Shown here: positions 6,005 to 7,994 of the stretch, piece after piece | How the letters are laid out: the number at the start of each line of letters is the position of its first letter | How positions within the stretch are numbered: position 1 is the first letter of the stretch | Assembly (NCBI GenBank): GCA_002317475.1 | Contig: DCIS01000077.1 | Location: 1-7,994, forward strand | Direction of reading: 5' to 3' | Origin: Prevotellaceae bacterium UBA1720 | GTDB lineage: Bacteria; Bacteroidota; Bacteroidia; Bacteroidales; Bacteroidaceae | Length of the DNA stretch: 7,994 bases | Made by a program: the position numbers and the translations under genes | The notes under the pieces: model-generated | The model's input: only the letters and a program-made list of their open reading frames with translations | Told to the model about the DNA's origin: nothing | Databases searched by the model: none

Positions 6005-6023
6005 TCCTTCGACAAGCTCAGGA
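6005..6023 (+). repeat. dispersed repeat fragment 'tccttcgacaagctcagga', left copy
   Basis: This 19-bp sequence occurs here and, exactly inverted, at 6196-6214. The core ccttcgacaagctcagg is familiar from intergenic repeats in many bacterial genomes and metagenomes (general knowledge, not checked here). Here gtcc and ggac at its ends could close a small hairpin. Confidence 0.7.
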
Positions 6024-6105
6024 TGGACGCCGTTCGCAAAGTTTTCTATAAAGAGAAAGAATCTCAAAGTACTCTGTACAATGTGCCATGTGTTCTTATG
6101 AACAA

Positions 6106-6131
6106 TCTTTGCGTTCTTAGCTTCTTTGCGT
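6106..6131. repeat. 'ctttgcg' dispersed repeat fragment
   Basis: tctttgcg occurs at 6106-6113 and again 17 bp later at 6123-6130, inside a phrase close to the ctttgcgttcttngcgtctttgcg intergenic repeat I recall from Bacteroidetes and other genomes. No coding role is seen. Confidence 0.45.
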
Positions 6132-6195
6132 AGAGATGTGGCTTTCTGTAGGAAAGCGTTTATGATTATTGGCAGGACAGGGGGAAAGCTTCTTG

Positions 6196-6214
6196 TCCTG
6201 AGCTTGTCGAAGGA
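6196..6214 (-). repeat. dispersed repeat fragment, right copy, inverted
   Basis: tcctgagcttgtcgaagga is the exact reverse complement of 6005-6023. The 172 bp between the copies contain no recognised gene. Confidence 0.7.
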
Positions 6215-6376
6215 GCTTTCGGATGGGCTGACGATAATTATAAACAGGGTTCGTAGAACCAACATCTCCTTTGCGAGAAATAAACAACTGCAATGGTTTG
6301 TTATCGAAAATTGCCCATATAGATAGCGAGGAGCACATCTATGACACACTCATAGCCACCAAACAGGAATAGAAAA

Positions 6377-6730
6377 TCATTTGCTCAGCGCATTCCTGTA
6401 AACACGCTTCACAGCTGGCGATTGCTTCATGCAATCCACAATAGCCTTGTATTCTTCATCGGTTAGACACCCCTTAATGCTTATCGATGTATCTCCTCCT
6501 GCCACAAGGCGTGAGAAATCTGCCGTCTTATGCATCTGCAGACGGTATCCATACACATACGTCTCTCTTGGAAAACCAAAGCCGTTCGTACAAACTGCAT
6601 AATCTGCCGGATAATAATAGCAGTTGAAATTTATCTCCGGGCGATCCATACATCCGTGTACCTTTTCGACAGTCGAAGGGACGAAATCCTTTGAGGTTGG
6701 CAATGTAGCCAGCACCATCTCATCAGCCAT
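6377..6730 (-). CDS. hypothetical protein, 117 aa, probably the C-terminal part of a broken toxin-like gene
   Basis: The ATG at 6730 opens MADEMVLATLPTSKDFVPST; an in-frame GTG at 6742 is an alternative start. I do not recognise the family with certainty. The frame is continuous with the 39-codon reading frame at 6746-6865, the two being separated only by a TAA at 6748-6746 and one codon. Read across the stop, the sequence runs GGQKPKY, stop, IVLKKMADEMVLATLPTSKD. This looks like the 'KxxyxIVL...vLAxLPTSKD' pattern of compact beta-barrel proteins, perhaps PemK/MazF-like; that is an inference and weak. The conserved-looking middle (YAVCTNGFGFPRETYVYGY) and the C-terminal helix (DEEYKAIVDCMKQSPAVKRVY) appear intact. 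The upstream gene encodes a Panacea-like fragment, the typical antitoxin partner in PanAT modules. If the stop is real, this piece is either expressed from an internal start or is a pseudogene. Confidence 0.55.
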   Translation of the reverse strand: MADEMVLATLPTSKDFVPSTVEKVHGCMDRPEINFNCYYYPADYAVCTNGFGFPRETYVYGYRLQMHKTADFSRLVAGGDTSISIKGCLTDEEYKAIVDCMKQSPAVKRVYRNALSK

Positions 6731-6745
6731 CTTTTTCAGCACGAT

Positions 6746-6865
6746 TTAGTATTTTGGCTTCTGACCTCCGGCTGCATCGTTGAAATGGAATGGGTCGAAA
6801 TACAGGACCTGCCCCTCCTCAAACAACGCGCTGGAACATGTGCCAGTAGTGGACTTATCTGCCAT
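6746..6865 (-). pseudogene. N-terminal fragment (39 codons) of the partner gene, cut by an in-frame TAA
   Basis: The ATG at 6865 overlaps the stop of the upstream Panacea-like frame in the string atggcagataa, a typical translational-coupling overlap. The fragment reads SALFEEGQVLYFDPFHFND and ends GGQKPKY at TAA 6748-6746. The same frame then continues for about 120 codons (6377-6745) with no further stop, which argues for one original gene of about 162 codons. A single change from TTA (Leu) to TAA would explain the break. A sequencing error cannot be excluded. Confidence 0.55.
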
Positions 6866-7208
6866 AAGCCCTTGTCGCATTAAGGAACTCAAGATTCTCG
6901 AGATAGAACTCACGGCTGCATTCAGGCAGTTCATCAGCAAAGTCGATGGTATAGTCGCTGTTGTTCATCAGCTTGCCTTCAAAAGCCTCCAACAGCCCAT
7001 TTGCCTTTGCCACCTTCCACCATGGCGAACCCTCCTGATGAGTCAGCTGCACCAGCTCTTTGGCAGTCATCTGGCCGTAACGCTTTATCATATCGTCCAT
7101 CACCACCATGTCATTGTCCGAGAACTCATCATCGCAGAAATCAGCTACAGGCTCCACGTATGTGGCACCATCCTGCTGCACGCGCTTCACAAAACCATCC
7201 AGCAGCCT
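6855..7208 (-). pseudogene. Panacea (DUF4065/SocA-like) antitoxin-domain protein, N-terminus missing
   Basis: The open frame begins after a TAA at 7211-7209 and carries 117 codons. RLLDGFVKRVQQDGATYVEP already looks like the middle of a protein, and the first possible start is a GTG at 7190, with no ATG that would restore the N-terminal part. The hallmark is YGQMTAKELVQLTHQEGSPW at about residues 49-68, the L-x3-T-H-x-E-x-PW core of Panacea/DUF4065 proteins. These are known from SocA-like proteolysis adaptors and from PanA antitoxins that neutralise varied PanT toxins. The C-terminal YTIDFADELPECSREFY and the following residues appear intact. The usual N-terminal helix pair ('KLQKLLYY') of the family is absent, and no matching sequence was seen upstream. 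A small palindrome (7218-7228) sits 10 bp from the break. The 3' end overlaps the next frame, suggesting an original two-gene operon. Confidence 0.6.
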
Positions 7209-7217
7209 TTATAAACC

Positions 7218-7228
7218 CCCTCTGAGGG
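7218..7228. repeat. 11-bp palindrome at the truncated end of the Panacea-like gene
   Basis: ccctctgaggg (arms ccctc/gaggg) lies in acccctctgagggagg, a phrase resembling C-rich/G-rich intergenic repeats of Prevotella. Its position next to the missing N-terminus makes it a candidate breakpoint element. Confidence 0.4.
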
Positions 7229-7546
7229 AGGAAAACAAAAGTGGTCAAAATGCAAATGAACTACTGCTGGCGACAAGGTTATGGAGCAAGAAACGCGTGA
7301 GAGAAGTCGCCATGAGTCGCTCGTTTTCCATTGATTTCCCCATAACCGTTTCTATTTTGTGATTTTTGAGGTTTTTGAAGAGATTTTTAACCCTTGAAGA
7401 CTTCCCGTAGAGATAGCAGCATTAAAATCAAGAACTGATCCTCTTGACAGTACTTCGGACCGCGTATTTCATAAGTTATACATTGCAAAGGACTCTCATT
7501 TCGGTTTGAAACACTGATTTTCAGGGTATTCCCCAAAAAGGGGTAA

Positions 7547-7561
7547 AAAATATTCTCAAAG
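7547..7561. repeat. 15-bp direct repeat, left copy (partner 7601-7615)
   Basis: aaaatattctcaaag is repeated exactly at 7601-7615, 54 bp away. Both copies lie in an AT-rich noncoding stretch. On the minus strand each reads ctttgagaatatttt. Confidence 0.8.
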
Positions 7562-7600
7562 ATGCAAGTATCATTCAAAAAAGAAAAATGCTACAAGAAT

Positions 7601-7615
7601 AAAATATTCTCAAAG
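7601..7615. repeat. 15-bp direct repeat, right copy (partner 7547-7561)
   Basis: This is an exact copy of 7547-7561. Its right end overlaps caaaggta (7611-7618), a TACCTTTG promoter-like box on the minus strand. Confidence 0.8.
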
Positions 7616-7618
7616 GTA
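7611..7618 (-). promoter_or_regulatory. possible minus-strand -7 box
   Basis: The reverse complement is TACCTTTG, an exact TAnnTTTG match. No TTTG -33 box is seen at the expected distance, and the leftward transcript would meet no clear gene before the Panacea-like fragment about 400 bp away. It is either the old promoter of that operon or chance. Confidence 0.25.
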
Positions 7619-7994
7619 TTTGAACAGTAATGTGGGCGGATGGTCATATCGTCTGGACTGATAAAAGGAGCCCGTCTTTCAACCAATAAAAATGTAGCTG
7701 TGGTAATAAAATATACCCTATGTTTGCTATTACTACCTACTACTCTTTCTGCATCTTAAAATGATTATTCTCCCATATCTTTTCCTATCAGCTATAGTGT
7801 AACAAAATCAGCTCAAAACTCGCCAAAAACAAGAAAACCGTGTACCGTTTGTTACCCGGGACATCCAAAACTGTATTTTTTGCAGCGTTTTTTACCCCTC
7901 TCAGCAGTAGTGAAACACATCTAAATATCCCTTCCCTATCGTTCAAAAACAAGGGTGGGAAGTGAATGGCAACGACAACAGCCAGACTCAAACT

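Larger units (their letters stand above)
5870..6376. other. 507-bp gap without a convincing gene
   Basis: Open frames here have repeat-derived or unpatterned translations, and I do not call any of them. The stretch holds several small inverted repeats: agtgaat/attcact (5873-5879, 5907-5913), tgatgc/gcatca (5948-5953, 5956-5961) and ggtcat/atgacc (5967-5972, 5978-5983). It also holds two dispersed-repeat fragments listed separately. On the plus strand, 6325-6372 reads like the end of a gene (IDSEEHIYDTLIATKQE then TAG), possibly a remnant, with no recognisable upstream part. Confidence 0.6.
7229..7994. other. 766-bp stretch without a supportable gene
   Basis: No open frame here has both a good start and a recognisable product. 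The longer minus-strand frames (7387-7578 and 7788-window end) begin only at TTG and give unpatterned translations; the second runs to the window edge and might be the end of a gene lying to the right. Features seen are the 15-bp direct repeat at 7547-7561 and 7601-7615, a ccccaaaaagggg hairpin (7531-7543), inverted repeats around 7268-7347, and a TAtgTTTG box on the plus strand at 7719-7726 with no gene after it. Confidence 0.55.

Noticed and set aside
5975..6349. Minus-strand 124-codon frame
   Set aside because: Its translation contains phrases from dispersed repeats (FDKLRT, RKEAKNAK) that are known to produce false proteins.
6780..7225. Plus-strand frames opposite the Panacea remnant
   Set aside because: The minus-strand translation has the recognisable THQEGSPW core; the plus-strand frames have none.
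7719..7726. TAtgTTTG promoter-like box on the plus strand
   Set aside because: It has no -33 partner and no gene downstream within the window.

Overview
The window looks like chromosomal DNA of a Prevotella-type Bacteroidales. The evidence is a secreted Omp28-family protein and a secreted esterase whose C-terminal tails are of the Prevotella 'YDLQGRKV...KGIYI' kind, the lack of Shine-Dalgarno sequences before starts, and a Bacteroidetes-type -7 box (TAccTTTG). No rRNA, tRNA, CRISPR array or complete insertion sequence was seen.

Bases 1-3643 (+) hold two tightly spaced genes, 7 bp apart. The first is the 3' part of an Omp28-related surface protein with a CxxC thioredoxin-like motif, YD-type repeats, beta-rich domains and a sorting-like tail. 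The second is a complete secreted serine esterase of the LpqC/feruloyl-esterase/PHB-depolymerase type with a C-terminal beta domain and a similar tail. Bases 3644-4027 carry two strong hairpins and a small tandem repeat between convergent genes.

Bases 4028-5804 are the most notable part. They hold a REP-associated tyrosine transposase (RAYT, a single-domain HUH/Y1 nuclease with C-terminal DNA-binding-like domains) and a family of palindromic repeats. The palindrome has tttaaatcggggtc / gaccccgatttaaa arms and TTGGAGAAT heads. One copy lies upstream of the transposase in its predicted 5' UTR, one lies just downstream, one is inside the transposase reading frame, one lies in front of the divergent small gene, and a diverged one sits further downstream. 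This is the expected layout of a RAYT and its cognate REP elements, apparently with a self-insertion.

Bases 5870-6376 have no convincing gene but hold a chain of small hairpins, a perfect 19-bp inverted pair of a 'ccttcgacaagctcagg' dispersed repeat, and a 'ctttgcg' repeat. Bases 6377-7208 (-) look like a decayed two-gene operon. An N-terminally truncated Panacea/DUF4065 antitoxin-like frame overlaps (ATGgcagaTAA) a roughly 160-codon partner that is interrupted by one in-frame TAA. Bases 7209-7994 show no supportable gene, only short repeats and promoter-like boxes.
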